Source of the DNA: Pyrenochaeta sp. MPI-SDFR-AT-0127
Lineage: Eukaryota; Ascomycota; Dothideomycetes; Pleosporales; Cucurbitariaceae
Direction of reading: 5' to 3'
Assembly (NCBI GenBank): GCA_020747015.1
Contig: JAGTJM010000014.1
Location: 62,001 to 126,000, forward strand
Length of the DNA: 64,000 nucleotides
Numbering within the stretch: the stretch's first letter is position 1; each line of letters opens with the position of its first letter. Under the pieces are notes generated by a model. That model made no database searches, was not told the DNA's origin, and worked only from the letters and a program-made list of their open reading frames with translations. Shown here piece by piece: positions 10,499 through 21,218 of this stretch. The position numbers and the translations under genes were made by a program.

Positions 10499-12326
10499 TC
10501 ATGCGGTAGTTACTCCATTCAACCTTCGATCGGTGTTTACACTGGCGGCTCCGTTGACAACCCCATTGACAGGCTTCCGTTTGATGGCAGGACTAGGAGG
10601 TGCCTCGGGCGTCTCTTCATTGACATTCATGTGCTGCAACTGCTCTCTAAGCTTGTCCATTGTTGTCATCTCCCCTAGCCAGCGCTCCCCGGTTTTGTGA
10701 TCGAAATGTACGGGTTGTACTACGCCCCCATAATCTGACATATCCTCCAACGTCGGGGGATATAAGATTGTTGTTTCCCTTCTCTCGAAACCCTCGTCAG
10801 TAATGTATGGCCTGCCTTCGATAATCTCTGGTTCGGTGCGCCATTGGTATTGGGTGTCCATAGTGAAAGGGTCGGGTATCTCCTTCTGTACTATGTCCCA
10901 CCATCTGTTCTTGCCAGTGCGTGCAGGAAGTTCATCAGCGCTGATTTCTATGAGTCCTTGTCCATGAGGATTCGGAATAAAGCGGCGGGGTGGGAGGACT
11001 TCAGTGTGGAGAACGGGCTGCAAACGGTGGTAGTACGAGTAGTTATGAATTTCTCGGTAGATCTTGTGCTGAATGATTTCGTGTTCGTGAGGCTTAACAA
11101 TTTCATGAGTTACGGCTGTAATTATGTTAGTTGAAATTAGGCATCCTGGAATTCTTTGGGAGGTAACGCTAGTCAGAAAAAGCGAACAGAGCTTACCAGG
11201 AGCCCACTGAGTATGTCGGTCTGTATCTACCGTTTTACTGAGATCTACTACACCGCTAAGCAGCATTTGTTGTTGGAGTTTCCAATCTTCCGTGGTGATT
11301 GGATTGTGCGACCCGGTTGAACCATGAGTGCCCTTTGATGTGATTGTTTGGTTACCAGATAGTAGCCCTTGTGGCTTGACTGTAACGCTTTGACGGGTAA
11401 TGTACTCATCTGAGATCGATCGAGTCGCGTTGTTCTCGCTGATTAGAAGCCGTGGTTCATCTACACTTTGACGCACCCGATCACGATATGCTAGCCGTGT
11501 AGAATTGCTCGTCCTTTGCCGGTGGTTCTTCTCATTTGTTGAGACTTCCTTGTGCGCCCGCATATCACCTGTGAGGCTAGCTTGCCTAACGTCTGAGCCC
11601 ACGGCATACTTCCCAGAAGAGCCTTCAGATGGCACTGACCTAATTGTAGAGCCGAAAGAGCCCGCAGAATTTACAAGGTTTCGGGGGCTCTCTGAATGGT
11701 AAGTGCTGTCGCGGTTTGTGGTGCAGGGGCCTTTTACTGTGTCAGCGTTTCAAAGCTCGTAATCAATTGGTTTGGCAAAGTGTTGCGGTTGCTCAAAACC
11801 TTGGGTACATACTGGGAAGCGCGGGTAGCGGTTTCATCTGACCTTCGTTGACTGACGCACTATATCGCTCAATGTTGCGGTCGGCCACATCCTCTTCATA
11901 TCGTCCATCGCTGGCCCCGCCTATCCGTCGCCTATCACCACTCAACGTCATATGATGACCATCGTACGAATCGTCTACACCAGAAAGAACAGGGAGGTAA
12001 GATTTGTAATCATTCGCAATAGATCCGTCGGTAGAGTCCGAAACTTCTGAATGTTTATAGTCCGAGGCGGACGATTGGGTTGCAGGTGGGTTGCTCGTAC
12101 GTCGGTCGTCATAAATTGAACTGAGAGGTCGGCTTCGACCTGACTGTTGTGAGCTTCGTTTAGTCGCATCCGATAGAACCCAGCTTCTGCTGCCAGATGG
12201 AGGAGAGTGTTGTTCGACTTGCGACACCGTTGCCTCAGGAGCTAGGTTTGTTTCTCCCATCGACTGGGTCGAATGTGCCCTTTTTCTGCTTGTGGTTCGC
12301 AGTATGTTTTTGAACTTGCGCTGCAT
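10499..12326 (-). CDS. His/Glu-rich repeat protein (paralogue of 13863 gene)
   Basis: Exons 12326-11813, about 11687-11197, and 11115-10499. The second intron (11196-11116, GTAAGC donor, CTAAC branch) keeps the frame open, so it is easily missed. Removing it yields WAPAVTHEIVKPHEHEIIQH, which aligns with VAPAVQHETVKPHQHEEINT of the plus-strand gene at 13863 and confirms the splice. The middle core (HEIVKPHEHE, then YYHRLQPVLHTEVLPPRRF) is a duplicated His-rich module seen in fungal proteins often labelled putative allergen. The N-terminal 170 residues are Ser-rich and disordered. The C-terminal 200 residues (PYITDEGFERRETTILYPPT and following) are absent from the paralogue. The first-intron acceptor is ambiguous among three overlapping AGs. 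Function unknown. Confidence 0.7.
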
Positions 12327-13729
12327 ATCGGCGACAGTCTAATGGCGAATCTACAAATAACAGTAATTGGCTACAATTATCCTCAGGGTGATCTTTGATA
12401 GAAAAACGGCTATGAACAGTGTTCGACAGAACAAAACCGAAACATGCTATGGCTGCTTGTAACGCCACGGTACGACAGACTAAACACGATGACGCACGTA
12501 ATGTACTTGTCTCAGCTCAAGCATCGCGTAAGCCCGAATTGCAAGGGGTCGTCGAGGCTTGACAGAAAGTTCTGGACATGATTCAAGGCTACAAAGATTG
12601 ATAGCGAAATGGCAGTCTTGCGAGGACGAAGCGACGTGCGAAATGATGATTGCCTCACTGACGTGCAGCACGGCAAATCCCATCACAGCGGTTTGCAAAA
12701 CAGCGGCACAAATTCTGGGTGCCTAACAATGGTGGCGCCGCTAGGACTGATTCAAACTCCCCTTCTCCCCTCATATCCTACCGAGCATTGTGTCACCGGC
12801 GAATGGCTCACTCTTAAGTGTCAATAGCTCATGCGTGGCGCCCCTGGTGACGTAAGTATGGTATATTGAGTACTTCACTCTTGCTTAAGATTGTCAGCTC
12901 TCTCGCGTACCCACGGGAAGTATGCTCAAAACAACTGTGACGATGGCACACATTGCATATCGACGTGTAGATCAGAGCGGGATGACGACGAAGAAGGGAG
13001 CCCTTTATCGAGGCTAGCTCCACTTTTGATCGTATGGCCGCCCGAGGAGAGATGGACTCCGGGATGATCGATCTGGAACACAGCCATGGTCTCGGAACGA
13101 GCGAAGCACAAGACGTTGCGAGTCAGATGTAATGGCAAATTGGGCAGACATGGGAAAGTCGAAATATGCGTGTCGTCGGGTTTAGCAGGTGCACGGACCG
13201 CATGGTCCAGATCTGAGTCTATAACCCCAATGCAGATCACTCTATCCCTTCACAATCTGCACAATGGCAAACCCATGCCCTTGCAAATTACGATGCGCTC
13301 AGCCTCGAAGTGCCTAAAGAGCGAGCGTGTTCCTTGCTTTCTCGCGCAGTATGACTGCATCGTGCTGAGACGGGAGGGAGGAGAGCCAAACAAAGTGTGG
13401 TCCTGCGCGTAGATGGCGCCAGTCTCCACGTCAAGCGTACCGCCGACCTCTGATTAGGCTAGATCTAAACAGTGGCTTATGATGGCAAAGATCTGAGGTA
13501 TCCCTGACGTACATCAGCTCTACAGTCACGGATAATCCCTCGGATACCAACAATGCGAAACCGATCAAAGGTGCGCCAGAGGACACTCGACCAATAATCG
13601 TGTCTGAGAGCACAGATCGAGATCCACACAGCTTGGACCTGTGTTCGACATTGTATGTACGAGCTCGAACTGCCTGCCTGCCTGTCAATTACGTCGTTGT
13701 GCATTACGTGGTTAGGCAATGCTTCACTG
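12327..13729. other. Divergent promoter region of the His-rich pair
   Basis: The 1.5-kb gap between the two divergent His-rich genes. Several open frames up to 126 codons occur but none is convincing. The interval probably holds regulatory sequence for both genes. Confidence 0.5.
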
Positions 13730-13736
13730 TATAAAG
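13730..13736 (+). promoter_or_regulatory. TATA box of His-rich gene
   Basis: TATAAAG about 127 bp upstream of the ATG at 13863, followed by a pyrimidine-rich leader typical of strongly expressed or stress-induced fungal genes. Confidence 0.5.
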
Positions 13737-13829
13737 AGATACTTTTACTGGCCCTTGGAATTTCAACATCACACATCCCCTCAACATCACGATATACTTT
13801 GATCACTACTTCTAATATACCCACTATAT

Positions 13830-13846
13830 CCCCACAATATCCCCAC
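13830..13846. promoter_or_regulatory. CCCCAC doublet (CreA-like, SYGGRG)
   Basis: Two copies of CCCCAC (13830-13835 and 13841-13846) inside a short direct repeat ATATCCCCACA lie 17-33 bp before the ATG. The complement GTGGGG fits the CreA consensus SYGGRG, and closely spaced pairs are the functional form in Aspergillus. The position in the leader makes a DNA-binding role uncertain. Confidence 0.3.
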
Positions 13847-13862
13847 AGTAACCACATTCACA

Positions 13863-15235
13863 ATGGATAAAGCGAAGGCAGCAATCACCGACTTTATGAG
13901 CCGCTCTGGTCATCACGACACAACTGTCCACGAGGCGGTTGCCCCTGCGGTTCAGCATGAGACTGTTAAGCCACACCAACATGAGGAGATAAACACGGCC
14001 ATTGACAAAGAGGTACACCAAGACCACTACCATCGCACTGTCCAGCCTGTACATGACCGCGAGGTCCTCCCAGAAACCCACACTGCCAAGCTGGGCGCTG
14101 TTCAACACCGAGAGTTTGACCACCGAGACCACGATTCAACAAAGAGAAACCTTGTTCAAGATCAATCTCGTTTCAAGGATGAAAGGCGTGTCGAAGGCGC
14201 AACTAGCAGCCAGTCGGTAGCACCCGCAGTTGGTGGGGAACATGTACATCATGTACGTATAAACTGGTATCCCGGTTTCTTCTACTAACGTCATCCCAGC
14301 ACATTCATGAAACTATCCAGCCCGTTGTTCAGAAGGAGACGATTCAGCCTAATGTAGTACACACTACTGTGCCTATCCATGAGGTACACCATAATAAGGC
14401 TACCCACCACGACACCACCTCGTTGCCTGCTATGACTATGGATCAGTTCAAGTCCAAGGGTGGAGCTCTCACAGGTCGCGAGGAGCGCTACGATGAGTTC
14501 CAGGGTGCTCCCAAGAACATTGGAGGTGGCACAGCTGGAGGCTTTGGTGCTGTTCGCGACCTCGAGCACAAGGTTGCCGGCCAACACGGCAAGGACCATG
14601 CTCGCCATGGTGATTATGATGCTGCACCTAATCATCACTCTGATGCTGGTCTTCGCCAAGGTGGTTTGACGTCTAATTCCACGACGTCAGGGAGTCAAGG
14701 TCTGACCGGACATGACAACCACCATCACACCACTGGGGGCTTGACTGGTTCCTCAACCACAGGCGGTCTTACTGGTCACAATGACCATCACCATGCCGAC
14801 CGCGGAGTTGCCGGGCAAGGCAATTTGACGGGTTCCTCCACCCAAGGCGGCATTCTCAGCTCCGGCGATCGCCACCACGATGGTATGTCTTCTACCCGTT
14901 CTGATTTGAACGATACTTCCCGTGATGGTCCACTCCGGTCTACCGGTACCACTGGTCGCGTTGGCACAGATGGTGTCATTGGTGGTATCAGTGGAAGAGG
15001 ATTGGATCATCGTCCCAACGAAGATGGTGATTTGCCCAAGGCCTTGACTGAGGATCGTTCGAAAGCTGAACCTCACTCCACAATTCATGATAACCAACAC
15101 TCTACAGGCCGTACTTCTCACGATACTACGACTAGTACCAATACCTCTGGTACCCAGCACAAGCCTAGTCTAATGGATAAACTGAACCCAAAAGTTGACT
15201 CGAACGGTGATGGTAAGGCTGGTTTCATGAAATAG
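13863..15235 (+). CDS. His/Gly-rich hydrophilin-like protein
   Basis: Two exons, 13863-14252 and 14300-15235, joined across a 47-nt intron (GTACGT donor, CTAAC branch, CCCAG acceptor); 441 residues. The N-terminus holds two related His-rich modules: VAPAVQHETVKPHQHEE...VQPVHDREVLPE, then HIHETIQPVVQKETIQP...VPIHEVHHNKATHH. The middle is Gly/Thr/His-rich with imperfect repeats of the type GLTGSSTTGGLTGHNDHHH. The C-terminus PSLMDKLNPKVDSNGDGKAG is a short conserved tail with an EF-loop-like DSNGDGK. The protein is very hydrophilic with no membrane segment, fitting a disordered, LEA/hydrophilin-like or metal-binding stress protein. Related fungal proteins are often annotated as putative allergens. 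Exact role unknown. Confidence 0.85.
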
Positions 15236-15813
15236 ATGTAATGTTTGGTTGGAATATCCTTGGGCTTTGGAAATCAATATTTACGCTTTTTATGATGTAT
15301 GAAAAATATGATTCAACAATCCAATGAACAATGTGCCTTGCATACTACAGTCCACTTTCAAAGATTTCTTCATAAATTATAATGTTCATCGTGATGGTAC
15401 TTGGTAATAGATTACCCACCGTTTTATGTAGTTATTACACTGCGTCAGACTGGATATCCTAATGACAACACATCTCGGTCATTATGTGACGGTATTTGGT
15501 AATCTAGCCTATCACCGCATCTTACTGACATGACTAAAACATAACTAGGAGCACATTAATTATTGCCGTTTAGTAGCTAGGGCCCATGGCATGCTCATCT
15601 AGCTGCTACTATTTAGCTTTCGCTACTTATCTTCGTTCGCCATAAGAAGTAGACGGTTTCGTACTTCATCACCGTGCAACATGACGCAATAGCCCCATAT
15701 ACGCCATCTATGCCAAAGCGCAATAACCACAGCATGTCGTGACACCCTGCATGGAATGCAAACGTTCACTTATTATTGTTATTTAAATCCAAGTGGAGAA
15801 GCAGAGCAATTCA
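15236..15813. other. Convergent 3' intergenic region
   Basis: AT-rich sequence between the 3' ends of the His-rich gene and the convergent phosphodiesterase gene. It presumably contains both polyadenylation regions. No coding signal seen. Confidence 0.5.
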
Positions 15814-16444
15814 TCACAAGCTTCTCTCTGCAATAGGCTTCCACTCTTCAATTGGCCTATATGTCGGCACCAAGACTACTCGTCCTCCTTCCCAACCGCC
15901 CAAATCTCCTTCTCCGTTCAAATTGATTCCAATGGTATCGGCAAACCCTTCCACTGGCGATAACCCCTCTGAATCTATCTGAGGACAATCGTGACTAGAA
16001 GACGTTGGTGGACTCCCAAGCCAAATAGTAACGATGCACTCACTAAAGCAAGCTCAAATGCGGGGTATACTCCTCCTTGACCCATGTCTCTGCCTTTCCC
16101 ACCTCCCCGTAGCCGTCGACCTGCTGCCTACTTCGCAGTGCTAACCTTTTCAAACCATCGTGCTTGTCGCACTTGATATACAGTTTTCGGAAGAAAACGT
16201 CTTGGCTCTCTAACTTCTCAAAGCTGACCCGGACCTTGATATCGAGCTGAAGGTTTAACGAGTCGAGCCATTTTTGAGGTTCTGAGCTGTAGGACGAAGG
16301 AGAGATATCAGAAGTCAGGGTGACATGAGGGAGGAAGCGATGTTGGGATTTGAAATGTGCTGATGTTTTGTCAATGAGCAAAGGAAGAGGAGTGCTGAGA
16401 GAATGATCTGTCGGGGGCAGCAGCCAGAGGGATGAGCCTGGCAT
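15814..16444 (-). CDS. CPD1: 2',3'-cyclic-nucleotide 3'-phosphodiesterase (Cpd1-like)
   Basis: Exons 16444-16044 and 15994-15814 (49-nt intron, GTGAGT donor, CTAG acceptor) give 193 residues. It is a two-histidine (2H) phosphoesterase: the first HxT is in RFLPHVTLTSD (H40/T42), the second HxS in YTPHLSLLY (H129/S131, next to the splice site). N-terminal PGSSLWLLPP and C-terminal GWEGGRVVLVP...RPIEEWKPIAER are typical of fungal CPDases. By family knowledge it opens ADP-ribose 1'',2''-cyclic phosphate, made during tRNA splicing, to the 1''-phosphate. Length is close to the yeast enzyme. Only the spliced form supplies the conserved C-terminus, which supports the intron. Confidence 0.9.
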
Positions 16445-16735
16445 ATCTATTTGATATGTTTAAAGTTCTCGTTATAATATTGCATCCGCTGGTTGGTGGT
16501 GGTGGTTGCACATGTCAATCTGATCTGCGCTAAATGGCCACGCCACAAGTGGCTAGTGCCCCGCATCGTTCCTTCCCGTCCGCGTCTGACGTTTAGCAAC
16601 CACGACGCGGCATGTGAAAGCAAGCACTGAACCCGAGGGCCAATATTCACGCTTGCTAAATGGCACCACGTCTCCGAAAACCCGACAAATGATAATGCGA
16701 CATTGGACATCGCGGCGCGGTCAGCCGATCTGATT
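16445..16735. promoter_or_regulatory. Bidirectional promoter, CPD1 / patatin-like gene
   Basis: A 291-bp gap between divergent genes. No TATA element or other specific site recognised. Confidence 0.45.
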
Positions 16736-18708
16736 ATGTCTGGAGCAATTGGAGCGGTCCTGAACGCCCTGTGGAGCTTCTTTAGCTGCGTCTTCGACGT
16801 AGCCTTCTTTTGGCAGAGGGTGTGTTTACTCTCCCTATACAGCTATTCAAGCATTCCCAGCCAGTTTAATAATCTTGAAACGGAATGCTGACATGTTGAA
16901 GAAATTGTACGCATGGTGGACGCAGAAGAGCAAGCGCGATCTCCTACTTGAAGCCATCGCAGATGCGCGGCTGTTTGAGGAATGGGAGGCTTCCGCATTC
17001 AAGCTCGATGAGTGTCTCGACTATGATCTATGGTATGTCGCTTCAACTTCTCTCATTTCAAACTACCCTTCGCACAAGATCCGCTAAGTATCATGCTTGT
17101 AGGCGGCAGACTGCTATTAGCAAAGACTACGACCATCGCCTCATCCACCAGCGTCTCTCAGCCATCTACGAAGCGCAAGAAGACAACGATATTCTCGGCC
17201 TCATCAGCCTCCTTCGCAGCGGTCTCGTGCGCAATCTGGGGAACATAACAGCCTCGAAGTTGTACAACCGAGCTTATGCTGGTACGAAGCTCCTCATCGA
17301 AGATTATGTTACACAGGTTGCGTACGCAATCGAGACTCTTACGCAATACCCCACATCGACGAGCTCAGACACGGGGTTGACGAACCAGGCAAAGCTCGAT
17401 GTGCTCCACGATACAAGGCAAGCGTTTGGGAGGTCTGTGCTGGTGTTGCAAGGCGGGCAAGTGTTTGGAATATGTCATTTGGGCGTCGTCAAGGCGTTAC
17501 ATCTACGCGGTCTGCTCCCCCGTATCATTGCTGGGACCGCTACAGGCGCCCTCATTGCGGCGTTGGTCGGCGTCCATACTGAAGATGAGCTGCTAGACTT
17601 CCTGAATGGAAAAAACATCGACTTGACGGCGTTCACAAATCGGCCATATAGGACTGGCAGTGGAAGCGGATGGTTTCAGACACTTACACGTCGCGTTGAG
17701 CGATGGTGGCGAGAGGGCCATTTTCTTGACGTTGCAGTGCTTGAGCAGGTCTTAAGGGCTAATGTTGGCGACTTGACATTCGAAGAGGCCTACATGAGAA
17801 CGAAGAGGGTTCTGAACATCACGGTCACGACTAGCGGTGGTGGCGGTGTACCGAATCTACTAAATTATCTCACAGCTCCGAACGTCGTAAGCAGACTTCG
17901 TCCATTTGAGCAATTGAAGACTGACTTCGTCTAGCTCATCTGGTCAGCGGCCCTTGCCTCCAATGCTACAGCCTCCTCGACACTCTACCACTCCGTAACG
18001 ATGATGTGCAAAGATGAAAATGATCAGATAATTCCCTGGTCTCCAGCTGCAGGCACCACCTTCCGCCCTCACACACACGCGTCGTACCGTGACCGCGAAT
18101 CGCCCCTCCATCGTATTGGCGAGCTCTTCAACGTTAATCACTTTATCGTCTCACAAGCACGGCCTTACTTGGCGCCCTTTCTGCGATCTGACTTGCATCA
18201 TCCTAACCCCAAGCAGGATGGGCGCTGGAAGCTTAGTATGCCCATTTTACGCCTAATTGTTTTGGAAATCCAGCATCGATTACAACAGCTTGACGAATTA
18301 GGCTTGCTCTCTCCGTCAATCCGCCGTTTCCTTCTTGACGAGAACATCCCTGGCCCCAGTCTTACTTTAGTCCCAGAACTCACGCCAGGCGACTTCTTCA
18401 AACTGCTCGAGAATCCGAACAAAGAAGCGATCGATTATTGGATCCTGCGAGGTGAAAGGAGTGTCTGGCCGGCGGTTACAGCACTAAAGATTAGATGCGC
18501 AATTGAAGTCGAGTTGGACCGAGGGTACCAGCTAGTCCGACGCCGAAAGCCGTTTGACCATGTTGGCAGTAGCAGTGGTGGTAGTTTGCGAAAGAGTGGA
18601 AGCAGAGGCGAAGTCTATTCAGCGCATGGGTACGAGGCTGATAACAGGAATGGGAAAGCAAGTAGGAGAGCACGAGCGGCGAGCTTCGGTGGTGGTGTCA
18701 TTTCGTGA
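16736..18708 (+). CDS. Patatin-like (SDP1/TGL-type) protein lacking the catalytic Ser
   Basis: Exons 16736-16819, 16902-17032, 17103-17886 and 17935-18708 give 590 residues. The third intron removes an in-frame TAG and restores YLTAPNVLIWSAALASNA. An N-terminal hydrophobic segment (GAVLNALWSFFSCVFDVAFFW) precedes the PNPLA domain. The oxyanion-type loop is GGQVFGICHLG. The nucleophile elbow reads G216-T-A218-T-G220 (IIAGTATGALIAALVG) where GxSxG is expected, so Ala replaces Ser. The Asp region is YRDRES (D386) followed by LFNVNHFIVSQARPYLAPFL, the hallmark of plant SDP1 and yeast TGL3/4/5 triacylglycerol lipases. Active relatives hydrolyse stored lipid at lipid droplets. This protein may be a pseudoenzyme or use another residue. 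The C-terminus is basic and Ser/Gly-rich. Confidence 0.85.
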
Positions 18709-19026
18709 GGGTGAATGAATCGAGAAAGCATTATTATGAAGTTTATGATTCTTAATATCGTTCGAGTTTTTCACACACATATTTGATCTAGGATACCAAA
18801 ATCAAGCTCTCCATGAAAGGCTTTTGTTGGGTAAGCTCTTTTTATTGGCAACCTTTAAATGCCTTTCCGCGAGATTATCTTGATTCACAAATCACATTGT
18901 AGCGACATCACAATCGTATGTTTAAATTATTTAATCAAGCAGATTGACTTTGAGGAAAGTGCCAAGTGATCGGATTGTGTTCATTGCAGGCATGTTTATA
19001 AAGAGTTTACCATTTTTCGGTAATCC
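18709..19026. other. Intergenic, AT-rich
   Basis: 3' flank of the patatin-like gene; nothing else seen. Confidence 0.5.
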
Positions 19027-20092
19027 TTATGCTGGATCAACGTAGGTTTTTAACATGTCCGCAAGCTCTTCATAGCCATTCATCTGTGCATTTGCGATAG
19101 CGGTTGAGCCAAATTCTCGTCGATCGTACCATAACTCTACGGCAATGTCAGTATTGGAAGCCTCTTCTACACGTGCCCCATTCTGTAGAAGGAGTCGGCA
19201 CAAAGGGTCATGATTCCAAGCCGCTGCTATGTGTAACGTGAAAGGAGTGACTGTAGCGCCATGTCTTAGTAGATATTCAATCACATCGAGGGAATCGATT
19301 TTGTTCGTCGCTGTGCTGTGGCATGCTGCTTCGAGACTTGTGTATCCTTCTTCAGCCGATCTTGCCTCATATACATCAACTCCATGTACTTCGACTAGTA
19401 AATTAAATTATTGGCAGGTTGTCATCAAATCTAGAGGCAGCTGACTGAAGGGCAGTTCGACCGCCTTTTGTAGACCAGGTGTATGAACATCAGCTCCCAC
19501 TTGTATGAGTTTCTTGACAAGACCCAGTTACCGAGACATACGGCCATCTGCAAAGTCGTACGCGTATGAAAGCGGGAACATGGTCCGTTTACTTTTGCCC
19601 CATGAGCTATAAGCAAATCCAATATATCTAGACTTCATAGACTGTGGGAAATGGCCGAATCGTCAAGTACAGTATTGACGTTGACGCCAAGCTCGAGCAA
19701 ACGGTTGACCACTGCGCAACGAACATATTTCAACCATTCAATGCGGCGAAACACATTCTCTCTTGAGAAAAGTAAACTGCCACAAGCAGTGTAACGGAGT
19801 CTCCTCGATGAGCAGGGCGCAATGTTAGCATGTGTCGCATGCTACGCCACGCTTGCCAACAGCGCAATGCGTACGGCCGTTAGATGGATAGTGCTTACCA
19901 TATTGAACACCCAGCTTTGACATTGCTCACTATTTTGTTATTTCCCAATAGAAACCTCAACCACCAGTACCCTCTTCTTTTGCTATTACATAGTCGAAGC
20001 TTGACATCCCGTAAGAAAGTGGGATAATAAGGCAGATACATCGACTGCGAACTATTCCAATATCGACGAGCAGCGAAGCTCACTGAACCCAA
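19027..20092 (-). pseudogene. Ankyrin-repeat gene remnant (C-terminal part)
   Basis: Three coding-like blocks on the minus strand encode degraded ankyrin repeats in shifting frames. The block at about 20092-19895 ends WWLRFLLGNNKIVSNVKAG. The block around 19700-19550 contains LLELGVNVNTVLDDSA and LLIAHGAKVNGP. The last block, 19400-19027, contains GYTSLEAACH, VIEYLLRHGATVTPFTLHIA and LCRLLLQNGARVEEAS, and ends normally in DMLKTYVDPA. Frameshifts and stops separate them, so no full protein can be made. Ankyrin repeats mediate protein binding; the original role is unknown. The plus-strand neighbour at 20188 encodes a matching N-terminal half. Confidence 0.7.
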
Positions 20093-20187
20093 CGTCTCTC
20101 TCGAATGACTTTTCGTATTTCCTCACCCTATTTCCGTCTATCTAGCTGTTGCTCCAAACGAAAATCGTCAAAAACAGGCTGTACCCT

Positions 20188-20960
20188 TCGGCATATCAAT
20201 CGGAGATTACATCGCCATTGCTCGATTCGCCCACGAAATTGCAACTGCCTTGAGCGACTGTAGAGGTGCAGCTACAGAATAAAGATCTCTTATTGAACGT
20301 CTCATGTCACTGAAAACCTCGGTAAGCCTCATCAGCAATTTTGTCTCGTCTTCAGTTGTGCACACAACGTTGCGTAACGATCGAGCTTTCATGAACGGCA
20401 TATTCTTCCACGCTGAACGTTGCCACAAACTCTTGAACCAATCTGGTAGCCGTCAGAAATCATTTTGACTATCCGAGACTGCCCCTGATCCAAGCTGTTG
20501 GTCAGGGTAACCTGCGATGGGTCCGTGACTTCCTTCAGCATACTGACACGGACCCGAATTGCCAAAGTTCGCAAGGTTGGACGGCACAGCAACAAGCATG
20601 CTACACAAAGGAGGGCGACCCAAAAGCCGTTGTCGAACTTCTAATTGCAAATAGTACGGGCGTAAATGCGACCCCTGGTCATGGCTTTGCCTGCACAGCT
20701 TTGCAGGCAGCTTGCGTGGTTGGTAACGAGAAAATTGCAGGCATTCTATTAGAATTGCTAGGAGGTCCACATGCCTTTAAACCCCGTGCTCTAATCTGCC
20801 GTACCTACGAGATAAGGCTAACAGCTCCGCAAGCCCGATTGATTCATGATGGTTGCTGTTCATACTTGGCCCTTTCCGACTCAAAGCGCCGTATTTACAC
20901 AATCCTGTCTTACTCACAGAGAGCACGATTTTCGAACTTTGGGATGAGACTGGTATCTTT
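20188..20960 (+). pseudogene. Ankyrin-protein remnant (N-terminal part)
   Basis: The plus strand encodes FGISIGDYIAIARFAHEIAT, a helical N-terminal module common at the start of fungal ankyrin/NACHT-type proteins. It is broken by an in-frame TAA right after GAATE (about 20279). The same frame continues RSLIERLMSLKTSVSLISNF and NGIFFHAERCHKLLNQSG. After a frame change near 20450 come two ankyrin repeats: PLIQAVGQGNLRWVRDFLQH and CTALQAACVVGNEKIAGILL. Coding similarity fades by about 20800-20960. Clearly inactive. It diverges from the minus-strand remnant starting at 20092. Confidence 0.7.
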
Positions 20961-21218
20961 AATGATGAAGCTCATGTAGCTACATGGTGTCTCTGCACAG
21001 ATTTTACGAAGACTTCATATTCGCTGGTCGTTGTCGTGATTCCCGCGACGTTTATCAGGCTCGCTGGTATATTATTATGAAAGGTAGATCATAATGGAAT
21101 GTAGATCATAAATGCTGTCCTGAAGATAGCAAAGGTAACTGATTCTCGCACTCGTGCTTTGGCCTGCCTACATGACGATAAATGAGTTGAGCTGAGCTTG
21201 AGGAGCTGAAGCCGCAAC

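Noticed and set aside
13431..13857. Minus-strand frames of 85 and 126 codons upstream of the His-rich gene
   Set aside because: They run through the TATA/leader region of the plus-strand gene; the repeated Gly-Asp-Ile-Val-Gly-Ile comes from the CCCCAC direct repeat.
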